Below are positions 1 through 6,327 of a stretch of DNA of 10,165 nucleotides, one piece after another. The first letter of the stretch is position 1; the number at the start of each line of letters is the position of its first letter. The position numbers and the translations under genes were made by a program. Under the pieces are notes generated by a model. The model had not been told where the DNA came from and made no database searches. It was given only the letters and a program-made list of their open reading frames with translations. Origin of the DNA: an uncultured Collinsella sp. (lineage in GTDB: Bacteria; Actinomycetota; Coriobacteriia; Coriobacteriales; Coriobacteriaceae); NCBI GenBank assembly GCA_958424475.1, contig CATZTY010000020.1, forward strand, positions 1 through 10,165. Direction: 5' to 3'.

Positions 1-208
1 CGGCGCGACCAGAAGGTCAGCGCCGCCTTGTTTCACGTCACCTTGCCATACCAGGACCCCTCTCGCTGTCACGTCCAAAACATCGAGGTCACGTGGCCTT
101 CTTTGCGTGCGGAACTCGCGACAAACTTAATGCCCGACCCGTCGGGGCCACACGGCACCTTGTAGAAAGCGGCTCGCTTTTCGGAACTGGGCTGATATTT
201 CTTGATGC
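1..208. other. Region without a convincing gene
   Basis: I find no supported gene here. All three plus frames stay open for at least 120 bases from the left edge, so the 3' end of a plus-strand gene cannot be excluded; one frame stops at 166-168, about 40 bases before the terminator at 211-250. None of the translations resembles a family I know. On the minus strand, one frame gives a protein-like composition (GHVTSMFWT, then GSWYGKVT, then KAALTFW) but is broken by TGA at 69-71 and 33-35, which could mean a decayed gene. A hairpin, GGCGC with GCGCC around an ACC/GGT inner stem, lies at 2-24. The word TCACGT occurs at 33, 69 and 89. Confidence 0.4.
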
Positions 209-210
209 AA

Positions 211-250
211 GGCGCTCTTGGTCCTAATGGGCCTGGGGCGCCTGTCTTTT
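211..250 (+). terminator. Rho-independent terminator, plus strand
   Basis: Arms 211-224 and 229-242 pair over 14 positions with one mismatch and a few G-T wobbles. They enclose a TAAT loop and are followed by TGTCTTTT (243-250). The T-rich tail is only on the plus-strand side, so this should end a plus-strand transcript coming from the left of the window. Its partner gene is not identified. Confidence 0.6.
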
Positions 251-320
251 GAAGGTAGATTTTCCCGTGCTGGACGAGAAGTTGTGTTGCCTTGCGGGTT
301 CGAATCCCTCCGCTTGCCCA
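251..320 (+). pseudogene. tRNA-like relic (T arm only)
   Basis: Positions 294-310 read GCGGG-TTCGAAT-CCCTC, a T arm with one C-T mismatch in the stem. It is followed by CGCTTGC and a partial CCA-like end. No matching 5' acceptor strand (GCAAGCG) lies 60-90 bases upstream, and I cannot fold an anticodon arm. GGTAGA at 254-259 is the only D-loop-like word. The fragment sits in a 76-base slot, the size of a tRNA, between two terminator hairpins. Its 17-base core GGGTTCGAATCCCTCCG is identical, in inverted orientation, to the 3' part of the neighbouring tRNA-Gln. I read it as a decayed or recombined tRNA; chance similarity of a conserved T arm is the alternative. Confidence 0.35.
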
Positions 321-358
321 CAAGAAAGCGCCCTGGGCCGTTATGGGCTCAGGGCGCT
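321..358 (-). terminator. Terminator downstream of tRNA-Gln, possibly bidirectional
   Basis: Arms 327-339 and 346-358 pair over 13 positions including one G-T wobble, with a short loop around GTTAT. Read on the minus strand it starts 10 bases after the tRNA-Gln CCA end and is followed by TTCTTG, a modest T tract. On the plus strand the stem is followed by CAATTTTAAT, so it may work both ways. Its arms resemble those of the hairpin at 211-242. Confidence 0.55.
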
Positions 359-367
359 CAATTTTAA

Positions 368-442
368 TGGCTGGGACGGAGGGATTCGAACCCCCAACAG
401 CCGGCACCAAAAACCGGAGTTCTACCGTTGAACTACGTCCCA
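368..442 (-). tRNA. tRNA-Gln (anticodon TTG)
   Basis: The minus strand folds into a complete cloverleaf of 75 bases. The acceptor stem pairs TGGGACG with CGTCCCA, with a G discriminator and an encoded CCA at 368-370. The D stem is GTTC/GAAC around a GGTA-containing loop. The anticodon stem is CCGGT/GCCGG with loop TTTTGGT; the anticodon TTG, read from the minus strand, lies at 408-410. The T arm is GGGGG-TTCGAAT-CCCTC with one G-T wobble. The U1-A72 pair and TTG anticodon identify a glutamine tRNA reading CAA and probably CAG. Position 37 is G rather than the more usual A. It lies 38 bases after the stop of the CwlM-like gene on the same strand and ends before a hairpin terminator. Confidence 0.96.
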
Positions 443-473
443 ATGTGCGGTGTTGTCCAAAAGCAACTCGTTT

Positions 474-502
474 AGTTTACCTAATCTGCGAGGGCATCGC
501 AA
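474..502 (-). promoter_or_regulatory. Candidate promoter for tRNA-Gln
   Basis: On the minus strand TTGCGA (502-497) is separated by exactly 17 bases from TAAACT (479-474), each matching 4 of 6 consensus positions. It overlaps the last codons of the upstream CwlM-like gene and would start RNA about 25 bases before the mature tRNA. This is a pattern match only; read-through from the upstream gene is also possible. Confidence 0.3.
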
Positions 503-1386
503 ACACCATCGAGCAGGCGTACGGCGAGTGTCTGCGCGTCGCTGGCCGTGAAAGTGCCGTTGTAGCGCGTCATGCCCGTGAGCTCAATGCGAATGCGAGC
601 TGGCTTCTGCTGCGCGGCGACATTGGCGGTGCGGATGCGCTGGGCCAGGTTGTGGCACTCGGCGAGGGCGATCGTGGCGCGCGGCGCTGCATCTGCGGGC
701 AGCTCATCGCTTGCGATCTCGAGCACCAGGTCAACGTCGGTTGGGACCTCGGAGTCGCAGAGCATCATGCCGCTGTTGTCGGTCGTTGCCGTGGCGATAT
801 TCCACATGCGCGACGCAACGCTGCGTGCGATGGGGTCCTCGCCGATAACGGCAATCTGGAAGCGCTCGAGCACGTTGGCGGCGCGAGCAAAACCGATACG
901 GGACTCGGCTTCGGTGACCGAGGGCTTGCCCTCCCACACATGGTGCAGGCGGTTGATGTAGGCGTAGGTGTCCTGGAAGGCCATGCCGTCGGCAAACAGG
1001 CCGACATTTTCCTGGAACTGCTGCAGGGCGGCCTCGGTATGCGGACCAAAGTAGCCGTCGTCTTCGCCACAGGCAAAGCCCAAAACGTTGAGAGCGCGCT
1101 GCAGGGCCTGCACATCGGCGCCATGGAAATTGGGCATGCGCAGATAGAGAGTGCGGTCGCCCAGCTTATACGAAGCGTCTACAAGGGCGCTCCAGCAGGG
1201 GATATCGACGGCATGACCGGCAGCAAGGCCGCTGTCGAGCCTGAAGGTGCTGACGGCCTGCTCAGTGGTGGCTCCAAAGTACTTGTCGGTGACTTCGGCG
1301 GCATCAATCGTGTAGCCGAGCTGCAGGAGACGAGACTGCACGTCCTCGACGGCTGCTCCTTGCATGCCCGTTGTAATAGGTTCCAT
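481..1386 (-). CDS. CwlM-like cytoplasmic peptidoglycan-binding / amidase-like protein
   Basis: The product has 301 residues. Residues about 8-70 and 88-148 form two PG_binding_1 repeats; the second has the typical D-G-Y-F-G-P-H-T core (110-117). The joining segment ASYKLGDRTLY (71-81) closely resembles the equivalent part of Mycobacterium tuberculosis CwlM (ASYRLGARTLY, from memory). Residues 163-301 match the position and length of a shortened N-acetylmuramoyl-L-alanine amidase (Amidase_3) domain, but the His/Glu zinc-binding motifs are absent. There is no signal peptide or membrane segment, so a cytoplasmic location is expected. In mycobacteria CwlM is a non-enzymatic regulator that, once phosphorylated by PknB, stimulates MurA at the first step of peptidoglycan synthesis. 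A similar role here is inference; a plain peptidoglycan-binding protein is the cautious name. The ATG at 1386 is preceded by AAAGGGG about seven bases upstream. Confidence 0.8.
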   Translation of the reverse strand: MEPITTGMQGAAVEDVQSRLLQLGYTIDAAEVTDKYFGATTEQAVSTFRLDSGLAAGHAVDIPCWSALVDASYKLGDRTLYLRMPNFHGADVQALQRALNVLGFACGEDDGYFGPHTEAALQQFQENVGLFADGMAFQDTYAYINRLHHVWEGKPSVTEAESRIGFARAANVLERFQIAVIGEDPIARSVASRMWNIATATTDNSGMMLCDSEVPTDVDLVLEIASDELPADAAPRATIALAECHNLAQRIRTANVAAQQKPARIRIELTGMTRYNGTFTASDAQTLAVRLLDGVCDALAD

Positions 1387-1524
1387 GAACGAACCCCTTT
1401 CGGCGTACCATTCGTACTATTTGAGCGTCTGTCGGATAGACAACGCAAAGGGATGCATAAACATGCACTCAACAGTGTAGCAAGTTGTGCCTAAATACGC
1501 TGCTGACAGGTTTTATAACCCCCG

Positions 1525-2550
1525 TTAGTTAAGACGCTCCACAAAGAAATCTGCCATGGAGAGGAACAGCTCGCGTGCGTGCGGATCAAGCTCAACGTTC
1601 TCGATGGCCGCTTTGGCCTTAGCGGTCAGGTCGAGCGCGTAAGTGTGGGCGTAATCGATGGAGTCGGTCTCCTGGAAGATCTCCACGGCGCGTGCGAGCT
1701 GCGCGGGATCATCGGTGCCCGAGGAAAGAATCGCCTCGACCTCGTCGTGGTGGCGCTCATCAGAGAGGGCGTGTACGGCGACAAGCGTGCGCTTGCCCTC
1801 GGTGATGTCGGTGCGGAAGTCCTTGTTGGCGGCTTCCTTAGTGCCGACAAGGTTGAGCAGGTCGTCCTGAATCTGAAAGGCAAGGCCTGTGTGCAGGCCA
1901 AAGGCGCGCAGCGCTTCGATTTGCTCATCGCTGCCGCCGCCGATAATGGCTCCGGCGGCAAGCGGCGTGGCTCCGCTGTAAAACGCGGTCTTGTGCGTCG
2001 CCATGTCCAGGTAGTCATCAACCGAGATATCAAAGCGCCCGTCACGGACCCAACCCAGGTCGAGCGCTTGACCCTCGATGGTGCGGACGATCATCTCGGT
2101 AAGCTCGTGGAGCACGCGCAGCTTCACGTCGGACTCCAGCGTGGGGTCGTCGAGAACCGTCTTGGTGACCATAGTGAGCGCCAGGTCGCCGCAATTGATG
2201 GCAAGGCCCGTGCCCTCGGTAAGGTGCATGCAGGGCTTGCCTCGACGAAGCTGTCCGTTGTCGGCGATGTCGTCGTGGATCAGCGCGCCCGACTGGAAAT
2301 GCTCGATGGCTGCCGCGGCGCTGCGGGCGCTCTCAAAGCTACCGCCCACTGCGGTTGCGGCGAGCATACAGATAAGCGGGCGGTGGCGCTTGCCGGCGTT
2401 GGCCGTAAAAGCCGAGAGCGGCGCATACAGGTAGCGCTCGATATCGGCAGAGGTCGCCTGTCCGTCAAAGAACGTGGCCAGATAGTCGTTAATCTGGTCA
2501 AAGTGCTGGGCTAAAAAGCTGGTAAACGGACTGGACACGGGTTCTCGCAT
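1525..2550 (-). CDS. trans-Polyprenyl diphosphate synthase (IdsA/GGPP-synthase type)
   Basis: This enzyme condenses isopentenyl diphosphate with allylic diphosphates to build the isoprenoid chains used for quinones or the lipid carrier of wall synthesis. From the chosen start it has 341 residues. Visible motifs are G-K-R-H-R-P (53-58, IPP binding), the first aspartate-rich motif D-D-I-A-D (93-97), R-R (102-103), K-T (187-188) and a second motif D-D-L-L-N (229-233), where Asn replaces the usual last Asp. The DDxxD form, not DDxxxxD, argues against a classical bacterial IspA-type farnesyl synthase. The residues just before it are small (G-A-L-I-H), which would permit chains longer than C15; the exact chain length cannot be read. 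An ATG at 2589 would add 13 residues but has no ribosome-binding site; the ATG at 2550 has only a close AGAAAG, and a GTG four codons on is also possible. An inverted repeat lies just upstream. Confidence 0.88.
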   Translation of the reverse strand: MREPVSSPFTSFLAQHFDQINDYLATFFDGQATSADIERYLYAPLSAFTANAGKRHRPLICMLAATAVGGSFESARSAAAAIEHFQSGALIHDDIADNGQLRRGKPCMHLTEGTGLAINCGDLALTMVTKTVLDDPTLESDVKLRVLHELTEMIVRTIEGQALDLGWVRDGRFDISVDDYLDMATHKTAFYSGATPLAAGAIIGGGSDEQIEALRAFGLHTGLAFQIQDDLLNLVGTKEAANKDFRTDITEGKRTLVAVHALSDERHHDEVEAILSSGTDDPAQLARAVEIFQETDSIDYAHTYALDLTAKAKAAIENVELDPHARELFLSMADFFVERLN

Positions 2551-2571
2551 TCTTTCTGAGGTTGCGTTGAT

Positions 2572-2594
2572 GCAATATGCAGACAACATATTGC
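2572..2594. promoter_or_regulatory. Perfect inverted repeat upstream of the prenyl synthase
   Basis: GCAATATG (2572-2579) and CATATTGC (2587-2594) are perfect 8-base arms separated by seven bases. The repeat ends 21 bases before the chosen ATG of the prenyl synthase and lies downstream of the PTS gene's stop. It could be an operator for an unknown regulator or a small hairpin in the leader. There is no T tract to make it a terminator. Confidence 0.4.
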
Positions 2595-2663
2595 CACATT
2601 AGGGCGTTTGGCGCGGCAGTTTTGGCGATTTGGGACAACGGGCGTGCGTTTGATGGAGCGCGC

Positions 2664-5114
2664 CTAAATCAGCCCAAAATGCTCGAGCGCCGCAACGACA
2701 CCGTCGTGATCGACGGTGTCGGTCACGTAATCGGCCTTATCCTTGAGATAGTCCGGCGCATTGCCCATGGCGATACCGACATCGACGGCGTTCATCAGCG
2801 AGACGTCATTGCTGGCGTCGCCGATGCCGTATACGGTTCCGTGGTGGGGATCGAGGGCGTCGAGTACAGACTGGATGCCCCCGCGCTTCGTGCATTCGCG
2901 GGGCGAGATTTCGGTTACCTCGAGTTCGAGCTCGTTAAAGCACAGTAGCGGCTCAAGTGCCTTATCTTGAGCGATGTGGTTGGCGAGTGATGTAGACATC
3001 AAGATCTTGTAGACACTGTAATGTTGCAGCTGCGTGACTGCGTCGCCCAGGGTGCGCGCGTATCCGGGAGCATCGGGCGCATCGGCACTCATGCGCACGA
3101 CGCCGTTGAGGCCCTCAAAGCGGATGACCTCGCCCGATTGCTCAAGATAGGGGGCAAGATGCTGCAGCATGCTGGGTGTCATCGACAGATCGCGAATTGC
3201 GTGTCCGTTGATCTCGGCGTAACCGCCCGCAAGACAGACGATGCCGGTCCAGGGCAGCTCAAGAAGTTTGGGGTGGATGCAGCTCAGGGTGCGTCCCGTG
3301 CAGATAAAGGCCATGTTGCCGTTGGCGACAAACTCGCGGATTGCCTGCGAAACCGCCTCGTTGGGATAGGGGGAGAGGTCCCGCTCGTCTTCGGGAAGGT
3401 CTTGGGCGAGCCTGGGGTCTTGCCAGGCGAGCGTTCCGTCGATATCGAAGAAGCAAATAGCGCCGCGCTTATGGGCTGCGCTGGCGGCAGGGGAGGCCGA
3501 GGTGGTGGGCACAAATTCCGGCTCGAGGCCCATGATCTGGTCAAAATGCTCTTTAACGCGGGGAACGGAGATGCCGATAATCACCTGGGCGGTCTTGCCC
3601 GTAATGATGAGGCCCTTGGCGCCCACCGCGACAAACGACGCGTTATCTGCAACGATGGAAGGGTCTGCGACCTCGACGCGCAGGCGCGTGGCGCAGTTGG
3701 TTGCGCCCACGATATTGCCAACGCCACCTAAAAGCTGAATTACCCGCTCAGCGAGGACGTGATCTTGATCGGATCGACTATTGACCTCGTCATTGGGAGA
3801 TTGCTCTTTGGCAAAGTCGCTTCCCGTTAAACAATCGATTGCCGCGCGATTGGCGACATGATCCTCGCGGCCCGGCGTCTTAAGGTCATAGATCAAGATG
3901 AGTGCTCGAAAACTAACAAAAAAGATGAGGCTAAAGGCAAGGCCGATACCGAGCGCCAAAAGATAGGCACCGGCATGCGTGCGCATGAGCGGAATAAAGT
4001 TGAAGGCTGCCATCTCAATCAGGCCGCCCGAGAAGATGCCGACGATGCCAAAGAGATTCATGGTTGTGGCAAGGCAAGACGATAAGACGGCGTAGAGAAA
4101 AAAGAGCCCGGGGTGGGTGAACATAAAGAGAAACTCGAGTGGCTCGGTAACGCCGCAAACCACCGAGGCGACGATGGCGGGCAAAAGGATGACCTTAAGG
4201 CCGGCGCGGCGCTCTGGTTTTGCGGTGGAGTAGAACGCGGCTGCGATGGCGGGAAGGCCAAAGAGCTTGACCCAGCCGGTGGCGGTAAAACCGGCCCACG
4301 GCGCAAGTTCATTAAGGGGGCGCGTGCTATGGGAGAGGATGGGGAGCAAGCTGCTCCACGTGGCGTAGATGCCGTCGTTAATGACCAGGTTGTCGTAGTA
4401 GATCGGCATGTAGAGCAGGTGGTGCAGCCCCATGGGCTCGAGCGCTCGCTCCAAAAGCACAAAGATGCCCACGCCAAAGGGGCCGACGCTCGTAAGTGCA
4501 TGGCGCAGCGTTTCGGTCACAGCGTATACGAAGGGCACGATGGCGGCCGAGATGGCGGCAAGGGCGAACACGGCAAAAAAGCTGATGAGGTAGACCAGCG
4601 AGGAGCCCGAGAAGGTACCGAGCCAATCGGGAACCTTGGCATCGTAGAAGCGGTCATGGATGGCGACGACGGTTGCCGATACCGCCAGCGGGCCGATAAT
4701 GCCGGTGTCGAGCGTCTTGATGCCGTCGATGATGGTGATGCCGCTAGCGGAGGTCAAAGACGACGGGTACTTAAGTCCAAGATTGTCTCCGCTCAGCTTA
4801 ATGATTTCGCTCAAAAAGAAGCAATAGGCAAAATAGGCGACGAGAGCCTCGAGGCAGCAACGAGCCGGTTGTTTTTGGGCAAGGCCGATGGGCAGCGCTA
4901 CGGCAAAAAGGAGCGGGAGGCGTTTAAAGACCGTCCACGAGCCGCGCTGGATGATGGTCCAAAAAACGTACCAAGGGGTTCCGTATACGGCGAGATCGCC
5001 GACGATGTCCGCAGTCGTTGCGAGAGCGGAGACGCCGACCATGAGGCCTGATATAGAAAACAGCATGGCGGGCGCGAACATTGCCCCGCCAAAGCGTTGG
5101 ATTTTTTGCAGCAT
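2664..5114 (-). CDS. PTS EIIC-EIIB (glucose/maltose family) fused to a Cof-type HAD phosphatase
   Basis: A membrane permease of 816 residues in three parts. Residues 1-410 are an EIIC domain: the start K-I-Q-R-F-G-G-A-M-F resembles alpha-glucoside/maltose EIICB proteins, and it has multiple membrane segments, G-L-H-H (229-232) and the signature T-E-P-L-E-F (323-328). Residues about 450-530 are EIIB, with the phosphocysteine C474 in A-T-N-C-A-T-R-L-R. After a Ser/Ala/Pro-rich linker (536-548), residues 551-816 form a complete Cof-family HAD hydrolase: D557-x-D559-G-T, T606, K744 and G-D-A-S-N-D (765-770). No EIIA is present, so phosphate must come from a separate EIIA. Known family function gives uptake with phosphorylation of a glucoside; the fused phosphatase could act on the imported sugar phosphate, which is inference. 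The ATG is preceded by GGAAGG seven bases upstream. The gene diverges from the GntR gene across 229 bases. The sugar cannot be fixed; the TreR-like neighbour suggests an alpha-linked disaccharide. Confidence 0.9.
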   Translation of the reverse strand: MLQKIQRFGGAMFAPAMLFSISGLMVGVSALATTADIVGDLAVYGTPWYVFWTIIQRGSWTVFKRLPLLFAVALPIGLAQKQPARCCLEALVAYFAYCFFLSEIIKLSGDNLGLKYPSSLTSASGITIIDGIKTLDTGIIGPLAVSATVVAIHDRFYDAKVPDWLGTFSGSSLVYLISFFAVFALAAISAAIVPFVYAVTETLRHALTSVGPFGVGIFVLLERALEPMGLHHLLYMPIYYDNLVINDGIYATWSSLLPILSHSTRPLNELAPWAGFTATGWVKLFGLPAIAAAFYSTAKPERRAGLKVILLPAIVASVVCGVTEPLEFLFMFTHPGLFFLYAVLSSCLATTMNLFGIVGIFSGGLIEMAAFNFIPLMRTHAGAYLLALGIGLAFSLIFFVSFRALILIYDLKTPGREDHVANRAAIDCLTGSDFAKEQSPNDEVNSRSDQDHVLAERVIQLLGGVGNIVGATNCATRLRVEVADPSIVADNASFVAVGAKGLIITGKTAQVIIGISVPRVKEHFDQIMGLEPEFVPTTSASPAASAAHKRGAICFFDIDGTLAWQDPRLAQDLPEDERDLSPYPNEAVSQAIREFVANGNMAFICTGRTLSCIHPKLLELPWTGIVCLAGGYAEINGHAIRDLSMTPSMLQHLAPYLEQSGEVIRFEGLNGVVRMSADAPDAPGYARTLGDAVTQLQHYSVYKILMSTSLANHIAQDKALEPLLCFNELELEVTEISPRECTKRGGIQSVLDALDPHHGTVYGIGDASNDVSLMNAVDVGIAMGNAPDYLKDKADYVTDTVDHDGVVAALEHFGLI

Positions 5115-5155
5115 GTTCTGCCTTCCGAATATCGAGGCGCGTTGCGCGTGGGGAA

Positions 5156-5180
5156 ACGTTTAAACAATGGATTCATTGTA
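5156..5180. promoter_or_regulatory. Candidate operator and -10 for the PTS gene
   Basis: GTTTAAACAA (5158-5167) is the right part of a TTGT-N4-ACAA-like site; the full 12-mer at 5156-5167 matches at all defined positions except the first two. On the minus strand TACAAT (5180-5175, five of six to TATAAT) lies just upstream, so the site would cover the start of the PTS transcript. No good -35 is seen at the usual distance. Confidence 0.4.
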
Positions 5181-5240
5181 GAGGACCAGACGATTGTCGT
5201 ACCGGCAGTTTTGAGCGAAACCGATTTGGGCATGACAGAA

Positions 5241-5281
5241 ACCGTCAACGGTTAAATCCTGTCGCTTTACCGATATTCGGT
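5241..5281. promoter_or_regulatory. Two ACCG...CGGT palindromes between the divergent genes
   Basis: ACCGTCAACGGT (5241-5252) and ACCGATATTCGGT (5269-5281) are both inverted repeats with ACCG/CGGT ends, centred about 28 bases apart. They lie between the PTS and GntR promoters. They differ from the TTGT-N4-ACAA sites, so they may belong to a second regulator. Their function is unknown. Confidence 0.3.
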
Positions 5282-5308
5282 TTAAACAACTTTAAGAAAT
5301 GCTATCGT
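5278..5308 (+). promoter_or_regulatory. Candidate promoter with overlapping operator for the GntR gene
   Basis: TTTAAA (5281-5286) is separated by 16 bases from TATCGT (5303-5308), which has TG one base before it (extended -10). The word GTTTAAACAA at 5280-5289, identical to the one in front of the PTS gene, covers the -35. A regulator bound there would repress its own gene. Pattern evidence only. Confidence 0.4.
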
Positions 5309-5343
5309 GCCTAGCCGGAAATGAATAATGTAGAGGTGAAACA

Positions 5344-6063
5344 ATGCCAAAAGCGATATACGAAGGAATCTACCGAGAAATACGCTCGCGCATCATTAAT
5401 GGGACCTATGCGTTTCAGGAGATGCTGCCAACCGAAGCCGAGCTGACCGCGGAGTTCGGATGCACTCGCAATACCGTCCGTCGCGCCTTGGGTATGCTGT
5501 CCGACGGGATGTTTGTGCAGCCCATACACGGCAAGGGCGTGCGCGTTATTTGGCTTAAGGGCGAAACCGACATGTTGGGCGCACTCGAAGAGGTTGAGTC
5601 GTTTGGCGAGTTCGCAAAGCGCAACAATGCCGTTGCATCGACGGACGTTAAGTCTTTTGAACATCTGGTCTGCACCGAGCAACTCTCTCGTCACCTGGGC
5701 TTTAAGGTGGGCGAGGAGCTGATTCGCGTAGTGCGTGTCCGAAGCCTCAACGGCAACGCGCGCCAAGTGGACCATGGCTATTTTTTGGCGTCGATCGCCA
5801 AGGGCCTGACTCCCGAGATCGCGGCAGATTCTATTTACGGCTATCTGGAGCACAAACGCGGCGTCAAAGTGATGGCGAGCCGTCGTACGGTGAGTGTCGA
5901 GCTCGCCAACGATGAGGACTGCAGCTACTTGGACCTTGGCAAGTACAATTGCGTCGCCGTTATGGAGAGTCAGTCGTACACCTCGGACGGCATCTTGTTC
6001 GAGGTGACGCACACTCGCACGCATCCCGAGATCTTCCACTACCGCGTCAACTCCAAGCGATAA
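5344..6063 (+). CDS. GntR/HutC-family transcriptional regulator, TreR-like
   Basis: The product has 239 residues. Residues 1-70 are a GntR winged helix-turn-helix, with L-P-T-E-A-E-L (28-34), recognition segment C-T-R-N-T-V-R-R-A-L (40-49) and a wing at H-G-K-G (62-65). Residues about 95-235 form a UTRA ligand-binding domain of the HutC subgroup. Segments such as M-F-V-Q-P-I-H-G-K-G, the V-S-V-E-L region and the C-terminal F-H-Y-R-V-N-S-K-R resemble Bacillus subtilis TreR as I recall it. TreR represses trehalose genes and is released by trehalose 6-phosphate; the effector here is probably a related sugar phosphate, but that is inference. GAGGTG lies five bases before the ATG. The gene lies between a divergent PTS permease and a co-directed ABC importer and ends at a strong terminator, so it is transcribed separately. 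TTGT-N4-ACAA-like sites lie before all three units. Confidence 0.92.
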   Translation: MPKAIYEGIYREIRSRIINGTYAFQEMLPTEAELTAEFGCTRNTVRRALGMLSDGMFVQPIHGKGVRVIWLKGETDMLGALEEVESFGEFAKRNNAVASTDVKSFEHLVCTEQLSRHLGFKVGEELIRVVRVRSLNGNARQVDHGYFLASIAKGLTPEIAADSIYGYLEHKRGVKVMASRRTVSVELANDEDCSYLDLGKYNCVAVMESQSYTSDGILFEVTHTRTHPEIFHYRVNSKR

Positions 6064-6110
6064 CCGGCTAGCTCGCAGCCTGACGAGACTCATGCCCTCA
6101 AAGCGAAAAT

Positions 6111-6156
6111 GCCCGGTCAAACCGACGATGTATCGGCTTGACCGGGCGTTTTCTCT
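6111..6156 (+). terminator. Rho-independent terminator of the GntR gene
   Basis: Arms 6111-6125 and 6133-6147 (GCCCGGTCAA...CCGA with TCGG...TTGACCGGGC) form a long GC-rich stem with one internal mismatch. GTTTTCTCT follows directly. It starts 47 bases after the GntR stop codon and separates the regulator from the ABC operon. Confidence 0.9.
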
Positions 6157-6174
6157 GCATTCGATAACAAATAA

Positions 6175-6186
6175 TTGTTTATACAA
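6175..6186. promoter_or_regulatory. Candidate regulator operator 1 of the ABC operon
   Basis: TTGTTTATACAA is an inverted repeat TTGT-N4-ACAA. It resembles the TreR operator TTGTATATACAA that I recall from Bacillus. A second inverted repeat, AACTTG-N8-CAAGTT (6187-6206), follows immediately. I see no convincing promoter boxes in this stretch. Confidence 0.5.
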
Positions 6187-6249
6187 AACTTGTCAAGTAT
6201 CAAGTTGAAATTACCGTTCACCGAAGTTTTTCTACCGCTCTAGTAATAC

Positions 6250-6261
6250 TTGTTCAAACAA
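6250..6261. promoter_or_regulatory. Candidate regulator operator 2 of the ABC operon
   Basis: TTGTTCAAACAA is a second TTGT-N4-ACAA inverted repeat, with its centre 75 bases from operator 1. Weak -10-like words (TAGTAA/AGTAAT at 6241-6247) lie just upstream, so it may overlap the transcription start. The 75-base spacing would allow looping, which is speculative. Confidence 0.5.
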
Positions 6262-6327
6262 CTAGCCAAATAGCGTATCGTACAAATCAGCAAAAGGGGC
6301 AAAGTCCCCGAGCCAATCTCCGAAGGC

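Noticed and set aside
251..320. A functional plus-strand tRNA or the 3' end of a tmRNA
   Set aside because: No pairing acceptor strand or anticodon arm is found, the T stem has a mismatch, and no tmRNA tag frame is visible upstream.
292..2514. Long plus-strand frames opposite the CwlM-like and prenyl synthase genes
   Set aside because: They have no family resemblance and the opposite strand carries recognisable motifs throughout. One frame begins inside the tRNA region.
2551..2589. Upstream ATG at 2589 for the prenyl synthase
   Set aside because: It has no ribosome-binding site, lies inside the inverted repeat and adds a non-homologous stretch.
4113..5051. Plus-strand frame opposite the EIIC domain
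   Set aside because: Its composition is Gly/Asp/Lys-rich and low-complexity, as expected for the reverse of membrane helices. No motif is visible.
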